64,000 nt of DNA from Onchocerca volvulus (Eukaryota; Nematoda; Chromadorea; Rhabditida; Onchocercidae): the NCBI GenBank assembly GCA_000499405.2, contig HG738140.1:11373560-11437559 (forward strand). The letters are read 5' to 3'. The notes under the pieces are model-generated. The model saw only the letters and a list, made by a program, of their open reading frames with translations. It was not told the DNA's origin and did not search any database. Each line of letters opens with the position of its first letter. The stretch's first letter is position 1. Below, piece after piece: positions 39,901 through 52,624 of the stretch. A program made the position numbers and the translations under genes.

Positions 39901-39927
39901 TCTGTAAATAATCTTATTAGCACGTAA
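33539..39927 (+). CDS. pink-1: pink-1: PINK1 mitochondrial Ser/Thr kinase
   Basis: PINK1 phosphorylates ubiquitin and Parkin on damaged mitochondria to trigger mitophagy. Exons: 33539-33649, 34091-34234, 34502-34583, 35039-35196, 35523-35656, 35801-35974, 36201-36367, 36583-36704, 37083-37177, 37464-37593, 37818-37976, 38437-38547 and 39748-39927 (TAA). The product is 588 residues (human 581). The N-terminus is an Arg-rich mitochondrial presequence (MRKFWLPLRRLLKR). The glycine loop reads ACGCAAAVYEAR, the ATP-binding Lys is in YALKIM (about K172), the catalytic loop is HRDIKSDNILL (about 308-318), DFG is at about 333-335, and the activation segment ends GGNLALRAPE. The C-terminal extension past RPHPSVAANVLGISL is typical of PINK1. 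Introns 6 and 7 begin with GC instead of GT. All catalytic residues are present, so it should be active. Confidence 0.95.
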
Positions 39928-39963
39928 AATATAAATTCTATAAATAATCTCATTGGCGCATAA
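39898..39963 (+). repeat. pink-1: 36-bp tandem duplication spanning the pink-1 stop codon
   Basis: The last ten codons including the stop (39898-39927, AATTCTGTAAATAATC...) are repeated exactly 36 bases later (39934-39963) with five substitutions. The second copy keeps the same frame and its own TAA (39961-39963) and would read NSINNLIGA after the real NSVNNLIST. Confidence 0.8.
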
Positions 39964-40349
39964 GTTTTTCCATTTTTTTCTATCTAATTATATATAATGA
40001 AATATTAATTATGAATTGAGAAAGCACTAAGAAATCCAAGATGAAGGGATCAACTGGCTCTTATGCAGGTGTAGAAAATGGATTGATTCATTAATATTTT
40101 TTAGTTCTTCAGATAGGAATGGTTTTGCAGGGAATCGAACGAAATCCGCTGATAAATATTTCGTTGAGTTTTAGTGAATGCTTCTGATCATTTTATATAT
40201 TTCGCTGTTAACTTGTCATTTACGCAAATTCTTCAGAATTTTCTTTGTACTTTTAATAACGAAACTTTACGGTTTGGGATTTGAAGATACACAGGCTTGT
40301 ATTAGAAGACGGAACGATTAGATGTTAGATTTTACATGTAATTAGAAAG

Positions 40350-40355
40350 AATAAA
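40350..40355 (+). terminator. pink-1: possible pink-1 polyadenylation signal
   Basis: AATAAA about 420 bases after the stop codon. It is the first canonical hexamer I noticed downstream. AATAAA is common by chance in such AT-rich DNA, so this is only a candidate. Confidence 0.3.
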
Positions 40356-42555
40356 TCAACGTGAAAATATCTTGAAGACTAAAATTGGGTATATAATAAT
40401 GCTTAGAATTACAACTCGATGCTAGTGATAACTTTTTTTATATCTAATTAATTAAAAATGATCGCGTCAAATATTTCATAGTGTTGTATTTTTAGGACAT
40501 TGTATCTAAATGTTCAGATTGTAAAATGATTTTTTGAAGTCATTTTTTTCTTCTTCAGATCAGCTAATGTTTTCAAACTCCACGTTTTGTTGAAAATAGT
40601 ACATATGTCTACGTTTTATGGCGATTTGATATTATTTTAATTCTATTTAAGTTGATAAAAGTTGGTAAATGTTTTAGCAATGTACACTGATTTTATTTTT
40701 GGTTTATCTTAGATTTCTTTTCCTATTTATTTTAATGCTTCTGTAACTGTTTTTGAATTAAAATATCTTGAAGAGGACAAGAAGTTTAAAGTCACATATT
40801 ATGAATATTAATTATATTATATAGTTTAAAAGGAATTTTTTGGAGATTACACTTATTTAGGGTTCTACTTGAATTTATGAATGCATTGCGAGGTTATTTT
40901 ATACATTTCCAGACATTTTTTCTTTTTTTTTCATTTCCAGATTGTATTTCAGGAACCATTTCTTGCATTTGGCAGATTTTTTTTTTCTTTCCAAAACTTA
41001 TTATCTGCAGATATAAGCTACTGTATCATTTCATATAAAGTTAAAAATCAATTTTACATGTTCAATTTGATGCTCACATGTATAAATATACGATGTGTAA
41101 TATGCAGTAGATTTGAAATGAAGTTTTTATTTTTAGATATTTGTTCTATGAATTTTCAGTATATTTCTTCTTGCAATATTACATTTTCAAATTTTTGTTT
41201 ATTAATACCTTTTCATTTTTTAAATAGTTTCTTATCAAATGGTATTTCTACATAAAATAGAGCTTATCCATCTTTTGACAGTATGGTGCTACTCATCCCT
41301 TTGTTAGTTATAGAATTTCCCCTGTTTATGCCGTTAGCTTTCTAACCGAAATTATAGAACTAATCTAAAATTATTATTTCGATTACTTTAGTTTGCTTGA
41401 AATTATCACAATTTTATTGGTATTCTGATTGCTGAATACATAAATGGGATGGAAAGGTTGAGAAAAAGAATCAGTTTGACTCAAGATATGCGTGGTCGTT
41501 CTGTCTTGGATAACCGAATATCTTGATATTAAGTAACTTCGTAAAGTTTTTCAGTTTTTCTTCGTTTTCCTAACATAATGTGAGAATTTGTTTTAAAAAA
41601 AATTTAAAAAATTTAGCATTTTGTTGTTTGCAAATATTGGATACATTTTGTAAAAACACTAGAAAATTTCGTTTATATTTTCAAATTTTTTTTTGAAATA
41701 ACGATATATACATATTTAATAAAAGTAAGAGGATAGTGTATAAGCGATTCCATTTTTCACGTCGGTAAATATCCGTAATGCCGAAATGAGTTATCCGCAA
41801 TCGCCCTACATTCATCATTACTGATTGCTTTTTTAAATTGTGAAACGTTTAGTTTGATTAATTTTTTATAAATCATTATAAATTAGGATCTGATTATCCT
41901 TTTTATTTGTAATTATTTATTCATTTCAGGATTATAAGGTAGGGAAAAATGGTAAGAGTTTGGGAGAGAAGTTTAGCTCGTGAAATAGAATGACCAATTC
42001 TAAAAATCGGCACAGTGCTTTTTATAACATTATGAAAAATTATCATATCGTATAATAGAAGTGTCGAGTGTTCGAAAGCTAGCAAAATAGTAAGAATCGG
42101 TAACTGACCGCAGTTAGGTATTTCTTAGATACAATTTGACATAAGAAATTCTTTTTTCAAAAATTCTTTTTTTCAAGTCCTATAATGAATCAACAAATTT
42201 AATGGATCATCATCGAAAGATTCGGAAAATCAATTCGCAAATACCTTTAGGGCTATAAATTAATTGCTTTTGTAATGAGCAATAAGTGAAGTCTTTAGCT
42301 TTGCACCGATTCTGTGAAGTCAGTCTATTAGTTATCATATCTGTTATTATATTTTCAATACAAAATTCCCAATGTGGTAGAACGTATACATATTTGAAAC
42401 ATAAAAACGATGTTTAACAATTAAAATACAAAATTTTTTATCAAACGGCAGTTGTGAAAAATATGTTTGTCTTGTTTACCTGTTATAGACAATAACTATT
42501 CAAAGATTAATCCTTTGATAGGGAGTTGATGGAGAATTTATTGATGTCGAATTGG

Positions 42556-43056
42556 TTAACGATAATTGATAATAATATCTTTCGATAGTTGAATGTAGAG
42601 TTCTTTTTCTTGATTGTTGATAACCGGATATCTGTTGAGAGGGTAGTACGGATATTTTCCGGGAGATTGGTTATGATGAATATATGCTAGATGAGAAATG
42701 GAGGAATACAGCTCGCCGTTACCGTTACCCAAATCAGTTTTGAGCCGCAATTCCTCTTCTTCAATCGATAGCAATCCTTTTTATATTGGGCGTTTCTTTA
42801 CCATATTCCTGTCACTATGTATAAGCTGTTTATAAGACCGGAAGCATTTACATGTGGATTAGTTCCCGGTATTTGCCGTTGAAGATGAAGCTTAGTAATT
42901 CAATCTTCTTTTACCTATAATAGGAGATCCATTGCCGTTTTTATCCTAGGGAGGAAGAATATATATAGGATTGTTATTCAACCATATAACTTCGGAAGGA
43001 GATTTAAGGTTAAACTCCCGATTTTCGAAGGAAGGCTCGTAGTTCAAGATATGATA
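42556..43056 (-). pseudogene. unidentified minus-strand gene or pseudogene with internal stops
   Basis: One minus-strand frame stays protein-like from 43056 down to 42556 with only a few stops (TAG at 42948-42946, then TAA codons), in a patch less AT-rich than its flanks. Pieces include NYEPSFENREFNLKSPSE, DKNGNGSPII and, after the last internal stop, LSIEEEELRLKTDLGNGNG followed by PYYPLNRYPVINNQEKELY. The TAG sits inside a good acceptor (TTCTTCCTCCCTAG) and DKNGNGSPII ends at a donor (ATAG|gtaaaa), so part may be real exons: SPSE|DKNG joins in phase across a 45-base gap. No start codon or upstream acceptor is visible, which favours decay. Family unknown. Confidence 0.4.
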
Positions 43057-43984
43057 TCAATTGCAAAGATAAAAATTACATTGGATATGGAACACTTATT
43101 TATATTCATCTTGAGTGATGAATCATGTGAGAAATTTTTTTTCAATATAATATTTTGATTATTTGAATATTTGTGCTGAAATTATTTCGTCTTTTCCGAC
43201 AGCAGTCAGTAGCTATTATTGATAACGAAAGAAATGTCGAAAATTTTCTTTTGAGAAATTTGAATTAATTTTGTGTTTTTAGCGCTTAATTAATTAATCG
43301 ATCAAATGCTTATTTACTGTTTAAATGTACAGTGAAATCGCTTAAATTCATATAACCAGATACGTGAAGATAATATAAATCATGGTAGTAAATTAAAATC
43401 AGCAACAGTAATAGCAGTCGTTTCGAATAATACAGAAGTTGGTAATTGTGATATTTATTGGAGATATGTTCAGTTTTTCATTTTATTTTATAATAGTTTT
43501 TATAAAACAAGTAAAAAAATAAAAAAGAAGTTCTTAACTAATCCAAAAAAAAACAAATCTGGTTATATGAATTTGGACGATTTTATGGTACAATTAAATA
43601 GTAAATAAGCACTTGATCGATTAATTAATTTATATATATTGCCAAATATTAGAAGTCTCCCTACTTTTCTCTATCCGTAAGGGACGGTGAATTATCAAAA
43701 AAAAAATGACAAGGAAGAAAGAAATATAAATAAAATCTAATTAAGAAAAAAATATCCAAATATTTAATAATGAATAAACAATAATGGGTGGCAGCAATGG
43801 ATGGATTGGAAATTTGAATGGGAATGCATTTTGGTAAATAAATTTTGTTGATAATAATGCGAAGAATGATGATAAGCTTTTAGTGATGATAATAGTATTG
43901 TTACTAGTAATAGCATAGACTGTTTCATGTCGGCAATCATCCGCTCATTTTCAACTAGACAAAATTTCAGTCAGTTCATTTTGG

Positions 43985-44051
43985 CAGTATATAATATTCA
44001 GTAGTTATTATAAATTTTAACAGTATGTATTATTCAGTAATTATTATAAAT
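43985..44051 (+). repeat. 31-bp near-direct repeat, period 36
   Basis: CAGTATATAATATTCAG... (43985-44015) recurs at 44021-44051 with a few substitutions. It is AT-rich and non-coding. Confidence 0.65.
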
Positions 44052-45460
44052 GATCGAATGAAATGGCCATGTTATTGTTTTTATAGTTATCGTCATCTTC
44101 AACAGATTATCAGTAATATCCAGTTGGGTCTTGTAAGTTCTCAGTTACTATGCAATTTACCCTATTATGTATCATTATGTTAGAAATAATTATGTAGGAA
44201 TAATTCTAGAACTTGATAATGCAACCAAAGATTAGTGGTATGTCAAGGATCACGGATTGTATTTGTAAGACCAATTTTGAATTTCCAAATTTCAGCTTTT
44301 TTTTTTGCTGATATCAATTACTATTGAATGGCCAAGTTGAGAGTTATTATGTTGGGATAAGTGATTATAACTATGGCAAAGGTCACGATGCTGTTAGTTT
44401 GTTGCGAAAATAATTGCACTTTCGTAAATTTAAAGGATTATAATCATGCTTTGGTACATCTTTATCAGTCGAACTAAAAACCATTACGATGTGCACGTTT
44501 TTCCAACAGGAAATAAGTTCATTTATTTTTGTAATATAGGAAACCATGTAGTGGCACCTTTGTCAGCATTCTTAGATCAATTATATTGCGATAATATCAA
44601 AATTTCCCACTGCTATATGATTCATTTCAAGCGGAGAAAAGAATCACGCGGAAATGCTTTCTGTCTAGACATTTCTTTAGTCTGAAATACATATAAAGGA
44701 AAACAAAACAAAAACTAAGTTATTAGCAGAAAATATCAGCATAAAATGAGCATTAAAATGATATGTAATTTGGCCAATTCATTTTCCAATTTGAAAGAGC
44801 GAATGCGAATGTGAAAAAGCAATTGTTTCTGCATCATCTATTATACTATACTCAAATGATTGATGGCTAACTTTACACCATATTTCAGTATGCAATGTTT
44901 CATAGTTGTAAAAGAATAAGTCGTCGATTATTATTTTTTTACCATTGTCAAGGAATCAATCATCGATTATTCCTAACTTAATTGCATTTCAGGAAAACAA
45001 CCGGATAGTTTAGCCAGTTCAGGTTTTGCTCTTTAGAAATTGCATGTAGAAAAAAAAAAAAAAAAAAAAAAACAAAATTAGTTGATAGAAATCTTATCAT
45101 TCTTGAACGATTTTTATTTTTGTAATCTTTGAATCGCTTTATTCTTCTAGTCATACGACTGTGATCATTTTCGGAAATCAGGAATTAATCATTACAAAAA
45201 AAGAGCTCAAGCTCCATTAATCATGTCATAAACTTTCCTTTCACTTACCCGATGATTATTTTTATTATTTCACGAGGTGTATTTTGTACTTCGCTTATTT
45301 TACTAACATATTCATGTAGTTTGAAGATTTATTTGACTTGTATGTAAATGCCTGCTCGGTCACTGGCCCAAACATGTAATTAGATTTTGCCTTTTCGCGC
45401 TCTCTTTTCAAATTAATTCGATTCAATGTCCTTTTATAATCTTTCGATGCCATTCGATAT

Positions 45461-45467
45461 CTTACAG
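45461..45467 (+). promoter_or_regulatory. cup-5: splice acceptor abutting the cup-5 start codon
   Basis: CTTACAG is directly followed by ATG (45468). A spliced leader or a 5'-UTR exon would be joined here. Confidence 0.45.
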
Positions 45468-48400
45468 ATGCATGAACGGCAACAAGTAACGAATGATAAT
45501 TTCAACAGGACGGAGCCTTCAGCATCTCAATTTAATCGGTATGATTAAGAAATTTTCGGTTTGTATCATTTTAGGTTAAAGATATTAAAAAGTAAAAAAG
45601 CGATAATTCAAGATAGTATGAGTAATAGATTTAGTTTGGTTTAGCTTCTGGCAATATTCTCGAATATATCAAAGCATCGTAAACATAATTTTTTGTGAAA
45701 CCGAATTTAAATAATCCATCATGAAATAGGAATGACATTTCTGAGTATTTTAAAAATACATATTTAGTTATATTTTGCGAAACTTCAAAAGACCGAAATA
45801 TATTGTTGTTTTGACTAGAAATATCTCGACATTCGAGGAATCACGAGTAATTTCATCCAGCAGATAGACTAAAACGGAAGAGTTAGGTAGTAGAAATTGT
45901 GTGCTTTTCAGAAAATCAAAATCAAATTAAGCTAAATATTTAAAAAATTAAATCTGTAATTTCGATATTTTTAGCGCTATTTAAATACTGATTATTTATC
46001 GAATTATCATCTAGTTCCTTCCTGTCTTAATCAACATTCAATACTTCTTTTTCATTAGTGAGAAATACTTTTTCTTCTCCTTTTTTATTATTAACATTCT
46101 AATCTTAAGAATGAGTATAAATAATATTTTGACAATAAGTAATTAAATAATGCTGAGATATTGCTAATCAAGCTACGAATTTATTATTCTGTTTATTTTT
46201 CAAAATCTTTCGAAATTTCTAGACATGATACACGATATATTCCATATTGATTTCAACTTCAAGTAAAAGGGACAAACAAATTTTTTTACAGGATGCAACA
46301 AGATATCTTAGAAACTTTATCAGCATCAGATCGTAGTGATGGTGAGCGTCTACGTCGACATTTGCAATTCTTTTTCATGGATCCAGTAACGAAATGGAAA
46401 ATGCGCCACCAATTCCCTTTTAAATTAGCCTTACAGATTTTCAAAATTATTTTCATTTCCATACAGGTGAGAGCCATATTTTTTCAAACAATTTCTTATG
46501 CAATACCAAATTAATTCATTATCGATGTTGATGAGATATTTCTCTCCACAGTTTTATTCATATTTAATTATTCATGTATTCATTTCTGTGTTTTTACCTT
46601 CATACATGTTCTTTTCGTGCTCATTTTCTTACACAATAGAATTACTCTTATTGCTGTCCTGATTGTTTTGATTGTGATTAAAATTAAGTTTAAGAGAAAT
46701 TTTAAAAAAGAAAAATTGAATTTTGTTCAATTCATAGAGAAAGAAAGGCTTCAGTTCTATGCCAAAAAGAGATGTTTTTAATACCATAATTTTAAACATT
46801 TTCATTATACATTCAAAAAGCACTCATTCTGTGTAAGAATTTTCGAATCATTCAAAAAACAAGAACATTTAAATTTTGAAAAATTATTAATGCAAATAAA
46901 ACAATTCTATTAAAATGTTCAACAGAGTTATGAATGAAATAAAACTGAAATAATGATGAATACATCTACCGTGCTATGAGTGAATTAAATCAGAATCTTC
47001 TAATCGTTGATATCGAAAATCTCTTTTTCTTATAAGTTCTTAACCGTATCCGGGATGCCAGAGAGAAGGAAGAGAGGAATTGATATATTGTCTTATACAC
47101 TTCCATTATGATTTGTATCTGTTTCAGTGCTGCGAGATAGTTAAAAATTTTATAATTATTTAACAAGAATAATCGTAGACTGAAATCTTATTTTTTGGAC
47201 TCAGTGTTCTAAAGTAGTTCGGTAGTTTTAAGATTTATTAGCAAATGTTGCATATTTTAATTAGCACTTCAGTAAATCGAGAATAATATGCAAGTATTAC
47301 TGATAGTGCATAATCAATAGAGAATCAGTGGATTATCGCTGACAGACAGTCAATTATGTTTTAAGTAGTTGCTATCAATTACTTCTGATTGATATGTTTT
47401 TTTTTCTTTTTCAGCTAATACTTTTTGCCGAATTACGTATGTTACATGTTGACTTTATGGATGAAACTAGTACAGTGATCCGACATAAATTTTTAAAAAA
47501 TTGGAATGATGAACGTGATACACTCATTTATCCGCCGTCATCTGGTCGATATTCCGTTTATACAGGCGCTGATATTATTGATCAGTTTGCATTCATGGTT
47601 GTTGCTGTAATTTTTTCTTCTTTTTTTTTTTTTTTTTAAAGTTGTAAATTATTTGCAGTTCATAGTGATGTAATAATTTCCGGGCGATAAATATCGATTT
47701 TTTGGAGCTTTCGATGCTAATTTTTAGAAAATGATTTTAAGATTTGAATTTTGAATTAAAAATCAAATGGATACTGAGATATATGTTTGTTTCAGTACTA
47801 TTCAATCCGGGAAGATTCATTCGCCAGTTTTTCATATGATACGTTAAGAGATCAGGACGCCCGTTCTTCGGTTCAGGTAGATGATCCAAAATTTGTTGGT
47901 AATAATTCTCCTGACGATATACCACCAATGAAATTTTGCTTGAAAAAAATTGCTAATGTGACGATATTTAACAACACCTATGAATTCGATGTTTCAGAAA
48001 TCAATGGTGAGGAATCGTTTCATAAAAAAATTAATTTTCAAATTTTAGATAATTTGTATTTCGGAATTGTTTGTCATGTTTGGTATTTTTTCAGAGAAGA
48101 AATCTAATATTTTTAATGAATAGATCCAATTTTCCATATTGATATTTCGTTTATTTGGACAAAATAGTTTTAGTTATAACTTGAAAATTACAAAATGATT
48201 TAAGACATGAAATTACATCTTTATATTCCAAACTCTGATACTCAAGATATGATTTTTTGAAAATATCAAGGTAATGGAAAGTTTTCTTTTGTTTTCTCAC
48301 GCTGGCTATACTATTTTGCATCTATAATGAAAGCAGAACATTTATTAGAGGGGAATCACCAGTGAAAAGTAAAAATTCTTTTAGGAGGTAAGTTTAGCTG

Positions 48401-51400
48401 ACGGATCTTTTTATTGCTATGGCTTTTTTCAGCCGTTTGTTGAAATTCATTTGCAGATTGTGTGTTATTAAAGTTTAACGAAGATGAAGTGGAAGATATC
48501 CGTCGAAATGCAAGCTCCTTGAGAAAATTTCTCTTTAAAAAATATGGGGTCACATTTGAACCGAAAGATTCTTTGATCATATCAAAAGGTGTATTGAGTT
48601 TTAACTTGCGAACCATCCATTTTAGTACAATTTCGACTGATGAACGGCCAGAATGTTTTTTAATTCAGGTCAAGTTTATTAGTTGTCAAATTTACTATTC
48701 TTTTCCTTCTAATAGTACTGTAATTGTTCTCTCGACTTTAATGACATTAATTATCATTTTAAAAATATGATATTTTGAGATGCTAAGAATAAATAGTAAA
48801 TTTTTTTTCCTTACACGTCGCGTGCATTCCACTGATATTTTTCCTTATCTAAACAGAAACGAGAGTAGTTACTGGAGCAACTATATATAAGTAAATAAGT
48901 CGTATAAATCTCAAATCTTCAATTATATTTTTTTGATCTTTTTTCGATATTTTATTCTTCGCGTGTAGATATTGACTATTTACCACTACAGGTTTCAATT
49001 ACTTTCGATAACTCCCGACACACTGGTCAAGTATACATTTATTTGTCAACAGTTATCAGTTATGTTACTCTCTGCAATGGTCGAGTTATACATGGTATGT
49101 ATCAGTTGCCAAGTAATCTAAACGATTTTTTTAGTTCTTTCTTTTTTTTCTTTTGTAAAATATCAGATCTCCTCTTTCAGTTTTTCCTTCGTTTTTTAAC
49201 ATTTAATTACTTATCATGGATAAAAAAGAAGGATGAATTGGAATGTTAGCTGTTTAGAAACATAAAACTTTACTAAAAACCATTAACTTGCATATCTTTG
49301 AAGGTATTGCAATAATAACTACTGAAAAAAAAAAGACTGAAAATAGCAGGAATCATTGCAACAATAAAAAAAAAGATCAGTTTAATAGATTATTATATCT
49401 GTTTTCAATAGTTTTAGCACATGTATTATATAGTGAATATGTAATGCGTAAAAGTACATCATTTGTCTTTTCAGGAGATGGTACGTTAACAGTAAGCATT
49501 ATCATATTTGTCATTGATATTCTGGTTTTATTAATGTGTATAGCCTCATTAATACTATGTTGTCGTGCGCTTCTTCGAGCATATCTCCTGAAATTGGTCA
49601 GTTTTACAGTATTTTGTACTGAGTTTGGAATTTTACCGATAATATTCATTCTTCAGTCAAAGCTATCTATATATAAGATGGTATTATCATGCCATAACTT
49701 CATTTAACACTTTTTTGTTCCGCATTCTTATTTTCTGCAACTGTTTTTCATTTATTCCATTTGCTGAAAATAGCGAATTTCGTGTAACATATAGACTAAG
49801 GAAATACATATAGATTTCTAATTTATAACTACTTATCGTGAATATAGGAAACAATGGAATTTGTTAGAAATGTATTGGGAAGTGAATTGATATTGAATGA
49901 TCAATTGGAATTCCTGAATTTTTGGTATGTGATGATTGTTACAAATGATGTATGCATCATCTGTGGCACTCTCTTCAAAATCACTATTGAATTCAGAGTA
50001 AGCCATTTCACGATTATATTTGCTCTTCCGAAAGCTCGTCTGAGACTTCTTCACGGTGCAGGATAGAAAATCTTAATCAGTCAGTTTTTGAATCTGATGG
50101 CATGTGTTGCTTTATGATCTCAGAGGCTTTTAGGCAACCTAAAACGAACTGTCAAGCCACTGATAGTTTATCTACAAAAAAGATCTGATGGAGTGATATG
50201 TGAACTGGCTTCATAAAATTACTAGATCTCCAGCGGTTTTATAATTTAAAATTTGACCTTAAAATACTACTTTTTAATGGCACAATTTCTTATGAAATTT
50301 TAAATCAAATTTCAGCGAATAACATTTTGGATTAGTCTTCATTTCCTCGAAGCTATTAATATGAAGTTCCCTTTTTCCCGATGCTTTAATTCCATCATAA
50401 ACATGTAAGTTCTAACCATATATATTTTGTCATTGCAAATTATTGATTTTTTAAAAATTTTCAGGACTTTGATAATGATCTTTTTACCAAATCTGGTATA
50501 TTATTGGGCATCGGTGCTCTTCTGGTTTATGTCGGTGTATTGCGTTACTTTTGCTTCTTTTCGAAATATAACGTTGGTTTCTTTCCAGTGAAAATTATTA
50601 TATGTTAATAAGTTGTTTTATTTTAATCATGAATTTTCTCTTCTTACATTTTTTTCTTTGGAAGAAACAAATTCATTCCAGATATTAATTTTAACAATAA
50701 AGAAGTCATTACCGAATATTCTTCGCTTCATGTCATGTGCAGCTGTTCTTTACGCCGGTTTTCTTATTGCTGGATGGGTTATAATCGGACCATATAGTTT
50801 AAAGGTTTTTTTATAGCATTCTTTTAAATTAACACACAAAAATTTTTCCAGTGAAATTACGGAAAAGATTGTCTAATGGATCATCCGGAATTGGCATGAT
50901 TACATAGAGCTACATGAGAATTTCTTGAATAAATTATTGATGCCATAGTTTTTCCTGCTCATTTACATGCTCTTGGTATTTCAGACCATTTAATAATATC
51001 AGGATCAAATGTGATAGTTTCTTTTATAATATATAGAAGCTATAGAAAATACGTATTTTCTTCGTTTACTACTTTACAACAAATTAATAACCTTTATTTG
51101 ATCGATTTAATCGAGATTATCCCAGCAAATTCAGATATAATTTCAGTTTCGTACGTTAGGAAAATCATCAGAAGCGTTATTTTCATTATTAAATGGTGAT
51201 GATATGTTCGCTACATTCTTCACTATTAACGATTCTAATACAATTATTAAAGTATTTGGCACAGCGTATATTTATGTATTTGTATCCTTATTTATTTATG
51301 TAGTTTTATCACTATTCATTGCCATTATCATGGATGCTTATGAAGTCATTAGGGTACGTTTTGTTAATATTTTTAAATTTAGATAAAATAAGAATCGTGC

Positions 51401-52624
51401 ACAAAATGCAGAGAGAAGTTATCTTCAATAATTTAATAAAAAATGAAAAATTTTTCTGTAAAAATAATCACTTGGAAAGACGGAAGATATAAGGATATTT
51501 TTTAATATCGGGCATTTGTTATACTCAAACCAAAAAAGTTAATAAGTGTGTCATCTTCTGTTTGCTTGGTATTATATGGACAACTACCAAGTACTGTTTC
51601 CCGATCTTAATCTTGATCTTCTTCAGCTTTCACATAACAAAACACTTAATTCGTCATTTGACTTGCCATAAAAAGTATCTCCAAACGCTCTATTTATATA
51701 GCTCTTTTTCAGTTTTGCTATTCCTATTTATTGCTGCTATATCCTTTCAGATTAAAAGCCCTTCAATCATCATTTCTAATGGTTGCTTCAATCATTTATT
51801 GTTTTTGTTTATTTCTAATTACTAAAATATTTATAGACATTTCTTAGATGTGAATATTTTGTAATTTCAAAGATTATAGGATCGCTATAGAAGCCAAGAG
51901 ACCGAAGAGAAGTCATTATTACAACTTTTATGCGCAGGACAGTCACATGATTTACTGGATGATGAAGAAAAACAGTTTCATTATTCCTCAACAAATTTGC
52001 TCAAATTAGGTGAATGAATTTTTTCGTACTATTTTCAACAAGGTATCATTAATTTTTTCTAACTTAACCGGCTTATGAAATTGTTTTAAAGAATTAATGG
52101 CAGTTATGTTTTAATTTAAAATGATGTCCTATACTTTTAAAGATTTTATATAAGCAAGGTTGTTTGTCATCGAAATATAGCAAAATATACTTCAAAATAC
52201 TTCAGAATATACTTTAAAATACAAAATGTACTTCAGAAAGTTTTAAAGGAAATTTAAAATAAAGGTGGTTCTCCAATTCGTATATCTTCAATAGAGTGAT
52301 ATTAAAATTGTTTTTTTCATATGTTTTCAAATTCGTATATGCAGTCATATCTGGTATTACCGAACAGTCAAAAAAGAAAATAATATCAAGATAATATCAA
52401 CTTAGCATCCTTTTGATCATATCATTCTTTATTGAATAATTGCTAAATTGCGAAACTTTTGTACTTTTTTATTTATTATAGACTGTTGTAATTTGTTTCG
52501 TCGACTAACTGAACGATTCCGAAATTGTTTTCATGTTACGCGACAGCAACCGTCGTATAATTCACTTGAAAATTCAAATACAATGAATAATGTACATGAC
52601 GATAATCATGTTGTAAATACGTGA
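45468..52624 (+). CDS. cup-5: cup-5: mucolipin (TRPML) lysosomal cation channel
   Basis: Mucolipins are PI(3,5)P2-gated Ca2+/Fe2+ channels of late endosomes and lysosomes; CUP-5 is the C. elegans member, needed for lysosome biogenesis. Exons: 45468-45538, 46292-46466, 47415-47606, 47796-48006, 48457-48668, 48992-49094, 49475-49596, 49848-49997, 50465-50572, 50682-50804, 51147-51353, 51880-52009 and 52482-52624 (TGA). All phases agree; 648 residues. The N-terminus has the conserved basic RLRRHLQFFFMDPVTKWKMR before TM1 (KLALQIFKIIFISIQLILFA). The luminal domain carries NVT, NNT and NAS glycosylation sites. TM2 lies in 49475-49596, TM3 in 49848-49997, TM4 in 50465-50572, TM5 in 50682-50804, and the pore and TM6 in 51147-51353. 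The selectivity filter NGDD is present (about 505-508, LLNGDDMF). The tail has an acidic patch (LLDDEEK) and paired cysteines (DCCNLF). Confidence 0.95.
50316..50404 (+). other. cup-5: possible cassette or decoy exon in cup-5
   Basis: Between two firm exons lies an 89-base open segment bounded by a good acceptor (AAATTTCAG) and a perfect donor (gtaagt). Mucolipin alignment runs directly from EFR (ending 49997) to DFDNDLF (50465), so this piece is extra. At 89 bases it shifts the frame and leads to a stop just after the 50572/50682 junction, which is the behaviour of a poison exon. Chance is also possible. Confidence 0.35.

Larger units (their letters stand above)
40360..45450. other. intergenic region between pink-1 and cup-5
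   Basis: Holds the decayed minus-strand gene at 42556-43056, a 31-bp near-direct repeat with 36-bp period (43985-44015 and 44021-44051), and an A23 run (45050-45072). A 124-codon plus frame at 40881-41255 is F/I/L/C-rich and looks like chance. Otherwise I see nothing. Confidence 0.45.

Noticed and set aside
40125..40160. Possible tRNA T-arm (minus-strand CGTTCGATTCC)
   Set aside because: No matching acceptor, D-arm or anticodon stem at the right distance.
40881..41255. 124-codon plus frame after pink-1
   Set aside because: F/I/L/C-rich throughout with no domain, no splice context and many pyrimidine tracts; expected by chance in DNA this AT-rich.
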